Shown here in pieces: positions 27,101-34,079 of a stretch of DNA of 64,000 nt. The notes beneath the pieces are model-generated. The model was given only the letters and a program-made list of their open reading frames with translations. It was not told the DNA's origin and made no database searches. The stretch is from NCBI RefSeq assembly GCF_019972815.1, contig NZ_BPPA01000009.1, positions 36,202-100,201 on the forward strand, read 5' to 3'. Position numbers and translations under genes: made by a program. How positions within the stretch are numbered: position 1 is the first letter of the stretch; each line of letters begins with the position of its first letter. Source of the DNA: Lactobacillus huangpiensis (GTDB taxonomy: Bacteria; Bacillota; Bacilli; Lactobacillales; Lactobacillaceae).

Positions 27101-27598
27101 TTGGGTATAGTCAGCATCTGAAGATCTGGCTCTTCCTTTTTGTGTTAGCAGCCACCCTGGAAAGCCTCCTGCGTCTGTTTCAGCATTAATATAAGGTCCT
27201 GGACGAGCTATAACATATAATCCAACATCTTGTGCCATTTTTAATAGCTTATCAACATTTCGAATCCCGGAAAAATCATATACACCCTGTTTTGGTGAAT
27301 GAAAACCCCAATTAAAGTAAATTGTTACTGCATTGAACCCTTCTGATTTCATTTTTTCCAGGACATCAAGCCATAGAGATTGACTTGGCAAACGCCAATA
27401 TTCAAATTCTCCTGAGTATATTGGAGTCCTTACTCCATTAATCATCAGTGAATACTTATCAAAAGTAACATTTGCCTTTTGACCCATTTCGGGCAAATCG
27501 TTTTCTGCAGCCAAAACAGTATTCTTTGTTGAAACACTCACAAGAAACAGTGTCACTGAGGCAGCTATTAGATTAATAAGCTTTTTTGCTTTTTTCAT
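24191..27598 (-). CDS. Secreted GH35 beta-galactosidase with C-terminal SLAP repeats
   Basis: This 1135-residue surface enzyme has a signal peptide at residues 1-30 (cut after VLA). The GH35 barrel at about 45-370 has proton donor E198 in YQIENEY and nucleophile E283 in FLAELGNGWFD. Long beta-domains follow at about 380-990, including two jelly-roll parts with VWYRGHF and VSSPGVAWYNTDFD. Two SLAP wall-binding repeats sit at about 1013-1135 (HNAYVYDENGKK, HNAYIYNEQGKR). The RPGPYINAETDAGGFPGW stretch and the length resemble the large fungal-type GH35 enzymes more than the 600-residue BgaC of pneumococcus. It should release terminal beta-galactose outside the cell. The galactitol-class PTS and LacAB next to it would take up the galactose. 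Confidence 0.92.
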   Translation of the reverse strand: MKKAKKLINLIAASVTLFLVSVSTKNTVLAAENDLPEMGQKANVTFDKYSLMINGVRTPIYSGEFEYWRLPSQSLWLDVLEKMKSEGFNAVTIYFNWGFHSPKQGVYDFSGIRNVDKLLKMAQDVGLYVIARPGPYINAETDAGGFPGWLLTQKGRARSSDADYTQSYNEWLDHIDPIIAKHQITNGGNVILYQIENEYTGWKRDSQYMEDLKNKVKKDGITVPTFHNDKSGPQGTWASGKGAPDMYAFDRYPGLGNVGALPNTFEDPHTKGWGIKSPIFLAELGNGWFDPWAGKGYSYWREQRGTAAENIINKHIIGEGGTIISSYMTYGGTSWGYLPFPGGYTSYDYGAAINEYRQLDDKTAQQKKIGLMLQSVKPIAKTDLVSENTSSDNTFYLIQRENPDTKTKFYFVRHNKTNSNNDDTYNLPIKTGEIDTTEPIRINGQNSKVIIANYNFGKQHLVYSTNEIFTNFSNGSDDVAVVYSGNGDQNKTVLKYDSEPDVKVKTGKVDVKWDDNNKTLSLSNQFDGLANVQITSNEKSLRLIMGSYDQMNNLWEKKTDQGTVLIDGPYLVRTAKSENKTLNLSGDSSKAVEMKVFCPKDINEITWNGQPLNTKSSSEWEVGSIPGIDQDKVVLPELNNWRYHDATFEADPKFDDSNWQTANKDSSNSITNFTGKHVLFSDDYGFHHGNVWYRGHFNSDGKEKTIKLNAITGNYGAYSVWLNGHFMGSCEMEKDESKQKDFTIDSSWLEKGKDNIISVLVANMGHDEDGNNKDTQKTARGLIDASVEREGENGADVTWKLQGNINGENITDTVRGSYNLGGLYGERHGWYLPGFDSSSWKKITLPDQVSSPGVAWYNTDFDLNIPQNYDVPISLKISDDTFGPNGAKYRAYIYINGWLYGQYINNAGPQQEFYLPSGLLNEQGHNEISIAVWSLDAQSAKLGKVSLEAKGAYNTPHTVNVEKSPTYQELFKNYENSDHKTSNENIISLPTSNSKDNSNQSATDETVVENKKHAVKKKVMHNAYVYDENGKKTKVKMIRSGKVILTYGKISIKGRKFYVINNNKYIAAGNIDGSKKVLIHNAYIYNEQGKRRNKKVLKKNCKILTFGSPRQIRNKKYYIIGINKYIKMSNFVKRK

Positions 27599-27647
27599 TT
27601 CTTAACTCCTTAATTTACTAAAAAACATAATCTTAAGGAATAACAAT

Positions 27648-27678
27648 GCCGTCAGGACAAAATTTCCTAATGGCATTT
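27648..27678 (-). terminator. Hairpin after the galactitol-class PTS operon
   Basis: AATGCC and GGCATT with inner AGG and CCT pairs form an imperfect stem 9 bp after the small membrane gene. The T-tract is weak. Confidence 0.5.
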
Positions 27679-27686
27679 AGCGTTAT

Positions 27687-27923
27687 TTATTTACTTAGCT
27701 TATTGCCTTTCCAATCATAGTATTTTTGACTAAGGCGATTTTTAGGATTATCAAAAACAACAATACGATATAAGGCATAGATTGTACCAACCATGGCAAT
27801 TAGACTTGTTATCCAATTCTTAAATAAAATCTGTAGCAAGTTAATCACAATTACAACAAATGCCCAAAAAAGAATACGATTTCTTCTCGCCTTTTCATTA
27901 GCCGATACTTTTGTTTTTTTCAA
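27687..27923 (-). CDS. Small two-helix membrane protein of the gat-type operon
   Basis: I choose TTG 27923, which has AAGGG eight bases upstream; an in-frame GTG lies nine bases further. The 78-residue product has a basic N-terminus, helix one at about residues 18-35 (FWAFVVIVINLLQIL) and helix two at about 38-58, then a basic tail with DNPKNRLSQKYYDW. It follows gatC by 33 bp and is the last gene of the operon. I do not recognise it. The position suggests an accessory part of the galactose PTS or a small regulator of the permease. Confidence 0.6.
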   Translation of the reverse strand: MKKTKVSANEKARRNRILFWAFVVIVINLLQILFKNWITSLIAMVGTIYALYRIVVFDNPKNRLSQKYYDWKGNKLSK

Positions 27924-27956
27924 TTTGATCACCCTTAAGCCAAAACATATTAATGA

Positions 27957-29375
27957 TTATTTAGCCTTTTTAGCTGCGGCATATTCTGCATTTCTCCTCT
28001 TCATTTGCTTTGCGTACCAAATGAATAAAAGAAGATATAAAGCTAAAGCAATTAAGGCATAAACAATAAACATTCCTTGTTGTTTCCAAGCATTTCCTAC
28101 TAAGTAAGCTAAGAATTTTTCAACTGGACCTTCCATAGTAGTGTCTGAAACCAATGTATGTGCAGGAATGGCGGCACCTACTGAGTGGGCCATGTTAGTA
28201 ACAAATGGACCAACCATAGTACCAGCCCAAAGGAAGATAGGTAATTCAATTGTTCCAATAATAATCATCCGAATAATTTTACCACGAGTAACAACTAGCA
28301 AAGCAGGAGTAACACCCATAGCGATGATACCACCTAAAGGCATTAATCTGTTACCTGGCAAAACCATTGCTTCAAGCATCATAATTGGAGCCAATACATT
28401 TGCGGCAGCCCAAATTTCAGAACGACCAGCTAAGAATGGCCAGTCAAGTCCAATATTAAAGGTACGACCGGAGAACTTCTTAGTGGCAAAATCAGCAATA
28501 CCCTGAGACAAAGGCTCAACGGAAGCGATGAACCACGAACCAATTACAGAGAATAATTCAATACATGAACCACCAATAAATGATAGTGTGAACATATCTT
28601 TCCACCCCTGCTCAGTTGCAAAGTTATTACCTGCTAGCAAGGAAACGAACACACCAAGGTAAACACCAATAGCAAATCTACTGCCCCAGAAACCGATTTT
28701 TTCGTTCAATTTAGTAGAGTCAAAGTCAAATTTGTCTAGCCAAGGCAGACATTTGTCAAAGAACTTATTGAATACCATTATGATAGGATTCATCATATAG
28801 TTCATGTGCGTAGTAGTCATTGGGTTGCCTTCAGGGGCATCTAATAAGTCATTAAATGTTGGCTTCATTAAGTCGGAGTTAATGATTTTCATTGTACCAA
28901 TGAAAAGTACCAATAATGTTGATAACCAAAGAGGGGCACCAACATAAACACAGAATAAGCCATCAAATGCCAGATGCCAAACATCAAAGATATCTACGTC
29001 AAGAGTGTTTGTCTTGTTTAATACCAACAGAACAACATTCAAAATAATTAAAACTAACAGATAAAACAAGGTATATGGTGAACCCCAAGTTATAGTAGCA
29101 AGTGGTGCCCAACCCATATCTTGCATATCCATGTGAATGCCAGTGTGCTTAACAAATTGCAGCATTGGTTTTTGAAATGCTGTAGTCAACATATTCATAA
29201 CATTACCTATCGCTGTGATAGCAATAGCTAATTTCAAGCCACCTTCTAAGGCCTTAGTAAACTTGACACGAAAGAGTACTGCAATTAATGTTAAAACAAT
29301 TAACATTATTGTGGCAGCACCCATATCAATTAAAGGTTTAAAAAGTGAGTTAGCGAAACTAATTATCCCATTCAT
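27957..29375 (-). CDS. gatC: PTS galactitol-class EIIC
   Basis: The 472-residue integral membrane permease has about ten helices and the GatC pattern, including the MNYMMNPIIMVFNKF stretch and GLDWPFLAGRSEIWAAANVL. The end is a basic cytosolic tail. It is preceded by the matching IIB (20-bp gap) and IIA genes. In streptococci and lactobacilli, such gat-class systems next to lacAB bring in galactose as galactose-6-phosphate. That is the likely substrate here, because lacA, lacB and lacR are directly upstream and a secreted beta-galactosidase is downstream. Galactitol itself is less likely, as no dehydrogenase is present. Confidence 0.9.
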   Translation of the reverse strand: MNGIISFANSLFKPLIDMGAATIMLIVLTLIAVLFRVKFTKALEGGLKLAIAITAIGNVMNMLTTAFQKPMLQFVKHTGIHMDMQDMGWAPLATITWGSPYTLFYLLVLIILNVVLLVLNKTNTLDVDIFDVWHLAFDGLFCVYVGAPLWLSTLLVLFIGTMKIINSDLMKPTFNDLLDAPEGNPMTTTHMNYMMNPIIMVFNKFFDKCLPWLDKFDFDSTKLNEKIGFWGSRFAIGVYLGVFVSLLAGNNFATEQGWKDMFTLSFIGGSCIELFSVIGSWFIASVEPLSQGIADFATKKFSGRTFNIGLDWPFLAGRSEIWAAANVLAPIMMLEAMVLPGNRLMPLGGIIAMGVTPALLVVTRGKIIRMIIIGTIELPIFLWAGTMVGPFVTNMAHSVGAAIPAHTLVSDTTMEGPVEKFLAYLVGNAWKQQGMFIVYALIALALYLLLFIWYAKQMKRRNAEYAAAKKAK

Positions 29376-29395
29376 TTTTATTTCCTCTTGAAATC

Positions 29396-29710
29396 TTATT
29401 CAGCATTAATTTCTTTAACAACTTTTTCTACATTGTCATAAACTGGTTTAGCCATAGCTGGTATACGATACAAAATTGCTCCTGCATCAATTAACGGAAT
29501 TTTTGGTTTAAAGGAAAGATCAGTTTTGGCAATTGTTAAATAGCCATCATAATGTGATAAAAGATCTTCATTGACATCTTTAATCATATAGGCATCAACT
29601 TTAACGTTATAACCACGCTTTCTCATTTCTTCTTCAACTGCATCCTTAATTTGGTGGGATGAGTTTACCCCAGCACCACATGCAGCTATAAATTTTACTT
29701 CTCTGCTCAT
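29396..29710 (-). CDS. gatB: PTS galactitol-class EIIB
   Basis: The 104-residue cytosolic IIB has phosphoryl cysteine C11 in FIAACGAGVNSSHQ, the P-loop-like motif of the lactose/galactitol IIB families. It lies between IIA (11-bp gap) and IIC (20-bp gap). It transfers phosphate from IIA to the incoming sugar at IIC. Confidence 0.88.
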   Translation of the reverse strand: MSREVKFIAACGAGVNSSHQIKDAVEEEMRKRGYNVKVDAYMIKDVNEDLLSHYDGYLTIAKTDLSFKPKIPLIDAGAILYRIPAMAKPVYDNVEKVVKEINAE

Positions 29711-29721
29711 AAAAAGCCCTC

Positions 29722-30210
29722 CTACTGTTGACTAAAATTCTTACTTAAGAACTGATAAATTTTATCAGTTTTGGTAAGATTGAATAATGTTTGTAACTTT
29801 GAAACTGGTGTGAGTCTAAGAAAGTCCATAATTTGTGCTAAAATGTTTGCTTGTCCTTCTGGATTATTATTCAAGATCATAAACAGAAATTTTACTGGCA
29901 AACTTTGATCAGGTACAATCATATTTTTAAAGGGTACTGGTGCTTTTAAAGCAACAGGTACTATCAAACATGTATTAACAAACTCACCTTCAGTATGCGG
30001 TACAGCAATATTTGGCAATTCCTTTGCAATTGGCGAAGTATCTATGCCAGTCGGATATTGTTGTTCACGCTGGCTAATTCCATTGAAAAAGCCGTCTTTG
30101 ACCAAATTAAGAGCAAGTAATTTATCTGAAACTTCTTTAAAAATTGTGGTTGGATCCGACGCATCACTTACAAATACTGCATTCGCAGAGAACAAGTTAT
30201 TTTCTTTCAC
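29722..30210 (-). CDS. gatA: PTS galactitol-class (fructose/mannitol-superfamily) EIIA
   Basis: The 162-residue IIA has active histidine H72 in LPNIAVPHTEGEF. Start is GTG at 30210 with AAGGAGG ten bases upstream. It is first in the gatA-gatB-gatC-small membrane gene operon. Upstream are TTTTGTTTG-like boxes and a cre-like site, so LacR and CcpA control is likely. Confidence 0.88.
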   Translation of the reverse strand: MKENNLFSANAVFVSDASDPTTIFKEVSDKLLALNLVKDGFFNGISQREQQYPTGIDTSPIAKELPNIAVPHTEGEFVNTCLIVPVALKAPVPFKNMIVPDQSLPVKFLFMILNNNPEGQANILAQIMDFLRLTPVSKLQTLFNLTKTDKIYQFLSKNFSQQ

Positions 30211-30470
30211 AAATTAGGCCTCCTTAACAATAGACAAGTTTTTCGCTTTTGTTTGAATATGTTAGTTTTTGTTCGCTTGTCTATTGCTATTATATTTAAT
30301 GGTAAAGAAAAATGCAAACGCTTTTTTAAAAAATATGATAAAAAACAAACAGATTATCTATTTTTAACCAGTTTAAATGGACTATTTGACTTCAGGTAGT
30401 TATTCGAGCGATGTTTTGTCATAATCATCAATTTATTTCTCATAATTTTTTCCCTTATTTTCAAGCAAGA
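30211..30470. promoter_or_regulatory. gatABC promoter region with LacR-like boxes and cre-like site
   Basis: On the plus strand, TTTTGTTTGA at 30247-30256 and TTTTTGTTCG at 30266-30275 are near-repeats. A similar TTTTTGTTTG lies before lacR at 32408-32417, which suggests a shared DeoR/LacR operator. TGCAAACGCTTTTT at 30313-30326 is a weak CcpA-type site. The rest of the gap shows no gene. Confidence 0.4.
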
Positions 30471-30500
30471 AAAAGCCATGACCTTCGAATCATGGCTTTA
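30471..30500 (-). terminator. Terminator of the lacR-lacA-lacB genes
   Basis: AAAAGCCATGA and TCATGGCTTTA form the stem around CCTTCGAA. On the minus strand a T-run follows. It lies 46 bp after lacB. Confidence 0.8.
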
Positions 30501-30545
30501 TGTGCGATTAAATTATAATTCTATATCTTTATACTATTTAACATA

Positions 30546-31121
30546 TTAGTCGTGGTATATGCCTTCAGCCCACTTCTTATTTTCTTCATCAAAGAAGTGT
30601 ACGTTATCCTTTTGGTCTGGATTTGGTTTGGCAATACCATCAATTTTGGCAATTAAATTTTGTCTTTCCGGAGTAGACTCATATTTTGCATTTAAGAATG
30701 AGTCGACAATGTCGAAAATAAAGTCACGTCCTAAAACTATACCACCAAAGCCTAAAACATTGGCATTCAATTCACGTCGAGCATATTCAGCTTGAGCAAC
30801 ATCACCAACCATAGCTGCACGAATTCCCTCATTTTTATCTGCAGCAGTTGAGATACCGATACCAGTACCACAAAGGACAATACCCAAATCGGCACGACCA
30901 TCGGCAACATCTTCAGCAACACGTTTACCGTAAATTGGATAATGGGTTCTGGTATTATCATGAGTACCTTCATCAATGACCTGATATCCCTCTTCTTTTA
31001 AATGATCAGAAATAGCCATTTTGACAGAAGTAACGATATGATCATTTCCTAAAGCAATGACCATATGCTTATCATTTTTAGGATCAACAAATTCTGGCTG
31101 TGGTCTATCATTATCTAACAT
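30546..31121 (-). CDS. lacB: Galactose-6-phosphate isomerase subunit B
   Basis: The 191-residue subunit works with LacA to turn galactose-6-phosphate into tagatose-6-phosphate. It has the RpiB/LacB signature: ALGNDHIV near residue 23, [20 protein letters not shown] at about 81-100, and [12 protein letters not shown]. Family members are about 170 residues; here about 19 extra residues precede the core. Start ATG has AAGGGGGGC upstream. The cysteine in LCGTG is the usual catalytic residue. It lies 13 bp after lacA. Confidence 0.93.
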   Translation of the reverse strand: MLDNDRPQPEFVDPKNDKHMVIALGNDHIVTSVKMAISDHLKEEGYQVIDEGTHDNTRTHYPIYGKRVAEDVADGRADLGIVLCGTGIGISTAADKNEGIRAAMVGDVAQAEYARRELNANVLGFGGIVLGRDFIFDIVDSFLNAKYESTPERQNLIAKIDGIAKPNPDQKDNVHFFDEENKKWAEGIYHD

Positions 31122-31134
31122 TACTAAGCCCCCC

Positions 31135-31563
31135 TTAAATCATTTCTTCGAGCATATTCAAACGCACTTGATGGCGACCGCCAGCATATTCAGTATCCAA
31201 ATAATGTTGCACGATTGAATAAGCCAGTTTTTCACCTACAATACCGCTACCTAAAGCAATAGCTTTTGCACCATTGTGCATAGCAGTCATATGTGCAGTT
31301 CTTTCTTCATTAACATTTGCGGTAACCATGCCTTTAACCTTATTTGACGCCATGGCAGACCCTACGCCGTATTCGTCAAACATAATGGCTTTTTTAATGC
31401 CATTGTCTAATACTTCATGAGTTACCTTTAAACTAGATTCAACAAAATCCTCAGCGGGTTCCGGAGTAACATCCAAAACATCATAGTGATGTGCCTTCAG
31501 GTAATCTTTTACTTTTTCTTTTAAGGTAAAACCTGCCTCGTCACTACCAATGACAACCTTCAT
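31135..31563 (-). CDS. lacA: Galactose-6-phosphate isomerase subunit A
   Basis: I start at ATG 31563, which has AGGAG eight bases upstream and gives the usual 142 residues; the frame to 31581 would add six residues without a site. It has the RpiB/LacA fold pattern with [16 protein letters not shown] at the start, [20 protein letters not shown], and [15 protein letters not shown]. It forms a heteromer with LacB. The gene is between lacR (24-bp gap) and lacB (13-bp gap), one transcript. Confidence 0.92.
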   Translation of the reverse strand: MKVVIGSDEAGFTLKEKVKDYLKAHHYDVLDVTPEPAEDFVESSLKVTHEVLDNGIKKAIMFDEYGVGSAMASNKVKGMVTANVNEERTAHMTAMHNGAKAIALGSGIVGEKLAYSIVQHYLDTEYAGGRHQVRLNMLEEMI

Positions 31564-31587
31564 AGTCAAATCTCCTCTCAAACAAAA

Positions 31588-32343
31588 CTATTTATAAATA
31601 GTCGTTAATTGACTGTAATGCTTTTCCAACTCGGGCTCAATTCCCCGATTAGTAATTAAACCATCCACGTTACGCAAATCATAAAATTGGTGAAAATCAC
31701 TATGATCCAATTTAGTATAATCAGCCGCCACAAATTTTATTTGTGAATGATCTAATCCAATACCTTCGGTTTGACCCTCCTCTAAGTTAGCAGTTGTCAA
31801 GGAAGTATCTTTAATGCCATTAACACCAACAAAACCCACAGAAAATGACATAGTTTTCAGTTCATTCTTGGCCAAAGCACCTACAAAAGCACCACTAATT
31901 CTTCGGTATGAGCCACCAACCATAATTAAATCGTAATCATTCATATTATTTTTGGCAGCTTCAAATACAGGCAATGAATTAGTAACAATCCTAAGATGCT
32001 TAACTTTTAAATTAGCAACCAACAGTTCTAAAGTTGTTCCAGGACCAACGTAAATTGAATCATTTTCATGAATCAAATTACAAGCCCTTTTTGCTACTTC
32101 ATATTTTTCTTTACTATGAATTTCACGTTTTTGCTGATAACTTTTTTCAGTCCTGATTTGATCAGACAATAACTGTGCACCACCGTGAATACGCAAAATT
32201 TTATTTGCTTTATGCAGTTCATTAAGATCTCGTCTAATTGTCATGTCAGACACTTTTAAAGCCTGTGCCAATTCATCAACTGTGACAAATTTCTGGGTTT
32301 TTACTACTTGTAAAATAGTTTTCAGTCTTTCACTTTTTAACAT
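31588..32343 (-). CDS. lacR: DeoR-family repressor (LacR-type)
   Basis: The 251-residue protein has an N-terminal DeoR helix-turn-helix (VTVDELAQALKVSDMTIRRD, residues 19-38). The C-terminal sugar-phosphate sensor has IVTNSLPVFEAA and IMVGGSYRR. LacR proteins respond to tagatose-6-phosphate or galactose-6-phosphate. It heads the lacR-lacA-lacB operon and has TTTTTGTTTG-type boxes in its leader that recur before gatA, so it probably controls both units. A separate lacC-like gene 25 kb away may be outside its control. Confidence 0.85.
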   Translation of the reverse strand: MLKSERLKTILQVVKTQKFVTVDELAQALKVSDMTIRRDLNELHKANKILRIHGGAQLLSDQIRTEKSYQQKREIHSKEKYEVAKRACNLIHENDSIYVGPGTTLELLVANLKVKHLRIVTNSLPVFEAAKNNMNDYDLIMVGGSYRRISGAFVGALAKNELKTMSFSVGFVGVNGIKDTSLTTANLEEGQTEGIGLDHSQIKFVAADYTKLDHSDFHQFYDLRNVDGLITNRGIEPELEKHYSQLTTIYK

Positions 32344-32573
32344 TAGTACCCTACTTCTTAAACTAGATTAAGCAACTAACTTAGTTCATTTTAATTATAG
32401 CTGTTCCTTTTTGTTTGTCAATGTTTGAAACTGTTCGATAACTTGATATAAACTTAAAAAGTTGCTTTTTAATTAAAATCATTAAAACAATCTTTTTTTA
32501 TTTGCTAAAGCAATAATTGCAAATTATTATAAAAACTTATTATTAACCATATTAATTCTATATTTTAAGTACA

Positions 32574-32618
32574 AAAAATGCATCTTTTCCTGTTCAAACA
32601 ACAAAAGATGCACTTTTT
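32574..32618 (-). terminator. Terminator of the PhnD-like gene
   Basis: AAAAATGCATCTTTT and AAAAGATGCACTTTTT are imperfect arms around a 14-base loop, 22 bp after the stop codon, with a T-run on the minus strand. Confidence 0.75.
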
Positions 32619-32639
32619 AGTAATTATTTATAAGCTTAA

Positions 32640-33569
32640 TTACTTTTTAATTGACTCAGCGATTTTTTCATACTTGCGAACAGTGTCATAGTCACTATCT
32701 TTGGCTTTGACATATCCTTCATGAGAATAAACCCGCTCTATAACTTTTTTACCTTCTTTAGATTTACCAATTGCAATAAACGCATTAGCTAACTTTTCCC
32801 GGAATGATTTAGACAAACTTGGAATGACAGAAATAGTATCATTAGGAATTTCAGTTGTGTAATAAATTGGTACTACTTGGGACTTAATCTTAGGGTTGTC
32901 CTTAATAACGTTATTACGGGCATCTTCAAAGACAAAAGCTGCATCTGTATCTTTATTTAAAACGTTTAAAACTGCTTGATCGTGTCCAGTTGTAGTAACT
33001 AGTTTACAGCTACGAGGGACATCTAGTCCTTTTTCCTTTAATTCAGCTACTGGAAAAATATAACCAGACGTTGAGGTTGGGCTTTGAATGGAAATTTTCT
33101 TACCTTTAAGATCCTTCCAGCTCTTAATACCAGAATCTTTTCTGACTAAGATTTCAGAATGGAAAGTATGAACTAATTTTTTAGTCCAGTTGCCATCTGG
33201 TCTAGTCAAACCAAACCGCTCTGACTGTAATAAAACATCAGCTGCATGCTGTTTATGTGCTTGCACGTAGTCATCACCCGGCAAAAAACCGACATCGACT
33301 TTTTTAGATTTCATTGCTTCTACCAATGCATTGCCACTTGTTGAAACTGAAACGTGAACTGGAATACCCAGCCGTTTTGACAGCATTTTTTCTAATGGCT
33401 TGGCCTTGGTTTCGAGCGTATTGGCAGAAACGCTAGGTACGAACTGCACATTGAGAGACTTTGGCGTTCCGCTATCAGCCTGCTTTTTAGTTGAGTTAGA
33501 GCACCCAGCAAGAAAAGCAGTACCCAAAACTGCAATAGCGCCTACTAAAAACTTTTTAAATTTTGGCAT
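32640..33569 (-). CDS. PhnD-like ABC transporter substrate-binding lipoprotein (orphan)
   Basis: The 309-residue lipoprotein has a signal peptide ending in the lipobox LAGC (Cys23). The mature part follows the phosphate/phosphite/phosphonate-binding PhnD pattern: VQFVPSVSANTLETKAKPLE, VDVGFLPGDDYVQA, WKDLKGKKISIQSPTSTSGY and AAFVFEDARNN. Such proteins feed a PhnC-PhnE ABC importer, but no ATPase or permease gene is next to it. It may work with a transporter elsewhere or act as a sensor. The ligand cannot be read; related proteins bind phosphonates, phosphite, nucleosides or other small anions. A structured leader with a terminator precedes it. Confidence 0.85.
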   Translation of the reverse strand: MPKFKKFLVGAIAVLGTAFLAGCSNSTKKQADSGTPKSLNVQFVPSVSANTLETKAKPLEKMLSKRLGIPVHVSVSTSGNALVEAMKSKKVDVGFLPGDDYVQAHKQHAADVLLQSERFGLTRPDGNWTKKLVHTFHSEILVRKDSGIKSWKDLKGKKISIQSPTSTSGYIFPVAELKEKGLDVPRSCKLVTTTGHDQAVLNVLNKDTDAAFVFEDARNNVIKDNPKIKSQVVPIYYTTEIPNDTISVIPSLSKSFREKLANAFIAIGKSKEGKKVIERVYSHEGYVKAKDSDYDTVRKYEKIAESIKK

Positions 33570-33604
33570 GATTTCCTCCTAAACTGGAAATATTGCAATC
33601 AAAA

Positions 33605-33719
33605 AGACCCGGCATTTCACATAAGGTGATAATGCCAGGTCTGTTCATGATCATATTAAAAAACAGCAACAACTTGTTGTTTAGATAAGAAAGCCGCACT
33701 TTCCCCATAACAAGTTGCT
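33605..33719 (-). promoter_or_regulatory. Structured 5' leader with terminator upstream of the PhnD-like gene (candidate riboswitch/attenuator)
   Basis: In the transcript, AGCAACTTGTT (33719-33709) can pair with AACAAGTTGTTGCT (33678-33665). The arms enclose a 30-base apical part with GGGGAAAGTGCGG. About 22 bases later a strong hairpin (33642-33605, AGACCTGGCATT with AATGCCGGGTCT) is followed by TTTTT. This is a complete rho-independent terminator about 36 bases before the start codon and in front of the AGGAGG box. An intrinsic terminator between promoter and gene points to conditional read-through. I do not recognise a known riboswitch class. No other gene lies in the 510-bp gap; AGAAAGCGCTTTTA at 33853-33866 is a palindromic CcpA-like site. 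Confidence 0.6.
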
Positions 33720-34079
33720 CATAATTTTGAGTTAATACATGCATATGGAGAAATCTGCCTCTCTTTCTTAGTCTAAGAAAATAATAGCACAATATTGAGA
33801 GTTATTACAGTAGTTTCATTATCAAAAATTGTTCTTTTATTCATTTTAATTTAGAAAGCGCTTTTATAATTGTTAATAATTTAATTCAACTTTACAGTTA
33901 AGATCCTAAATTCTTGAAATTGTTCCGCTATCATCGTGATATGCCATTCCAGCTATACTTTAATTCGCAGTGCTTATAAAAATGTCACCTTCCGTTTATA
34001 ATAAAGATTAATAAAATATTAATATATTTCTCTTATCCAATAAAAAAACAAGCTTAAAGTATTTACTTTTTATAAACCG

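Noticed and set aside
27957..30210. True galactitol transport
   Set aside because: No galactitol-1-phosphate dehydrogenase is present; lacA and lacB adjoin instead, pointing to galactose.
33556..33792. 78-codon frame over the leader of the PhnD-like gene
   Set aside because: It runs through a perfect terminator and stem; the RNA structure explains the sequence better than a protein.
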